Assembly: GCA_035489755.1 (NCBI GenBank)
Contig: DATGZK010000072.1
Coordinates: 200,543-264,542 of the forward strand
Reading direction: 5' to 3'
Source of the DNA: UBA9160 sp035489755
Lineage (GTDB): Bacteria > Myxococcota_A > UBA9160
DNA: 64,000 bases
The notes below the pieces were generated by a model that was not told the origin of the DNA, searched no databases, and worked only from the letters and a program-made list of their open reading frames with translations. The position numbers and the translations under genes were made by a program. Positions 63,524-64,000 of the stretch are shown here, piece after piece; positions within the stretch are counted from its first letter, which is position 1, and each line of letters opens with the position of its first letter.

Positions 63524-64000
63524 TTAGATGATCTCGAAGTAGCGGGCGAGTTCCCAGTCCGAGACATGCTTGCGGAACTCGCGCTCCTCCCACTCCCGTG
63601 TGGCCGCGAAGTGCTCCACGAATGCGTCTCCGAACAGCTCGCGCGCCGCCGCTGAGCTGCGCAGGCGTCCCGCCGCCTCCCAAAGAGTTCGGGGCAGAGC
63701 GCCCTCTTGGGAGGCTTCCTGGCTGTAGGCGTTCCCTGTGACCGGCGGACCCAGCTCAAGGCCGTGCTCGATGCCCCAGAGCCCCGAGCCGAGCGCTGCG
63801 GCAAGCGCGAGGTACGGATTCCCGTCGGCGGCAGCGATGCGGTACTCGACGCGCTGGGACTTTGGCGATCCGGGGATCACGCGAAGCGCGCAGGTGCGAT
63901 TTTCGATTCCCCAGGACGCGATCGTCGGGGCCCAGTAGCCCGGGACAAGACGCCGGTACGAGTTGATGGTGGGTGCCACAAGGGCGAGGAGCTCGGGCAG
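63524..64000 (-). CDS. glutamine-synthetase-like enzyme, C-terminal part (cut by window edge)
   Basis: The frame enters from base 64000 without a start and ends in a stop at 63524, giving the last ~158 residues. LVAPTINSYRRLVPGYWAPT, ASWGIENRTCALRVIPGSPKSQRVEYRIAAADGNPYLALAA (substrate and metal-binding region) and EFRKHVSDWELARYFEII are clear for the GlnA/GlnT-type C-terminal catalytic domain. This branch resembles gamma-glutamylpolyamine/ethanolamide synthetases more than true GlnA. With the ALDH and Fe-ADH it fits gamma-glutamylated amine catabolism. Confidence 0.85.
   Translation of the reverse strand: MPELLALVAPTINSYRRLVPGYWAPTIASWGIENRTCALRVIPGSPKSQRVEYRIAAADGNPYLALAAALGSGLWGIEHGLELGPPVTGNAYSQEASQEGALPRTLWEAAGRLRSSAAARELFGDAFVEHFAATREWEEREFRKHVSDWELARYFEII

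Overview
The window is strongly GC-rich bacterial chromosome from end to end, densely packed, with many 4-base gene overlaps (ATGA, GTGA, CTAG). I see no rRNA, tRNA, CRISPR array, insertion sequence, phage or plasmid module. The gene set includes a GspE/PilB-type secretion/pilus ATPase, PilZ, heptosyltransferase-like GT9, an outer-membrane-like barrel, WS/DGAT wax ester synthase, a periplasmic SBP56/methanethiol oxidase with an SCO partner, and two probable F420-type oxidoreductases. This suggests an aerobic, lipid-storing, Gram-negative (diderm) heterotroph of the deltaproteobacterial-grade lineages (Binatota, Desulfobacterota or Myxococcota type). That placement is a low-confidence guess from gene content only.

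Layout. 1-2400: 5' end of a GspE-like gene (cut by the window edge), a YfcE-type phosphoesterase and an SMP-30 lactonase, all on minus. 2496-7138: plus-strand run of a small secreted protein, a GH36-like glycosidase, a PEP-mutase/isocitrate-lyase family enzyme and a GHMP (glucuronokinase-like) kinase. 7260-13449: alpha/beta hydrolase, WS/DGAT, MtoX-like SBP56, SCO, GNAT and amidase, nearly all touching or overlapping. 13412-18050: minus-strand operon of an SbcD/YhaO-like nuclease, an SbcC/YhaN-like ATPase and an Rsm22-like methyltransferase. 18179-30811: PilZ, LLM oxidoreductase, crotonase, lytic transglycosylase lipoprotein, DUF983, type-B carboxylesterase, two orphan 7TM histidine kinases flanking a GMC oxidoreductase/thioesterase set, and a hydrolase. 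31423-37330: GST, aldo/keto reductase, glycine oxidase, a CusF-SCO fusion lipoprotein, a gutted pyruvate carboxylase remnant, a cytosolic BtuF-like protein and a PPOX protein. 37392-41711: full-length Lhr helicase. 41877-49301: frameshifted PNPOx-like gene, a styrene-oxide-isomerase-like membrane protein overlapping a molybdopterin oxidoreductase, a secreted TIGR03790-type protein with calcium-binding repeats, and EttA. 49298-58370: GT9, YqeY, YccF, broken DoxX-like gene, ALDH, hydrolase, GreB, GT2 fused to a Rossmann-like domain, EamA exporter. 58868-64000: outer-membrane-like protein, Fe-ADH plus ALDH, a LytM endopeptidase, and the C-terminus of a glutamine-synthetase-like enzyme; the last metabolic genes look like a gamma-glutamyl-amine catabolic set.

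Points that stand out: (1) a small four-helix membrane protein with the heme-His/LNG/NRGL layout of styrene oxide isomerase, translationally coupled to a cytoplasmic molybdopterin oxidoreductase; (2) a pyruvate carboxylase whose first ~50 and last ~170 codons survive with the middle ~900 codons gone; (3) two further single-base frame lesions (PNPOx-like and DoxX-like), one with a probable CTG start; (4) an MtoX-SCO pair without the usual MauG partner; (5) repeated interlocking of convergent genes at shared CTAG/TTAG stop codons.
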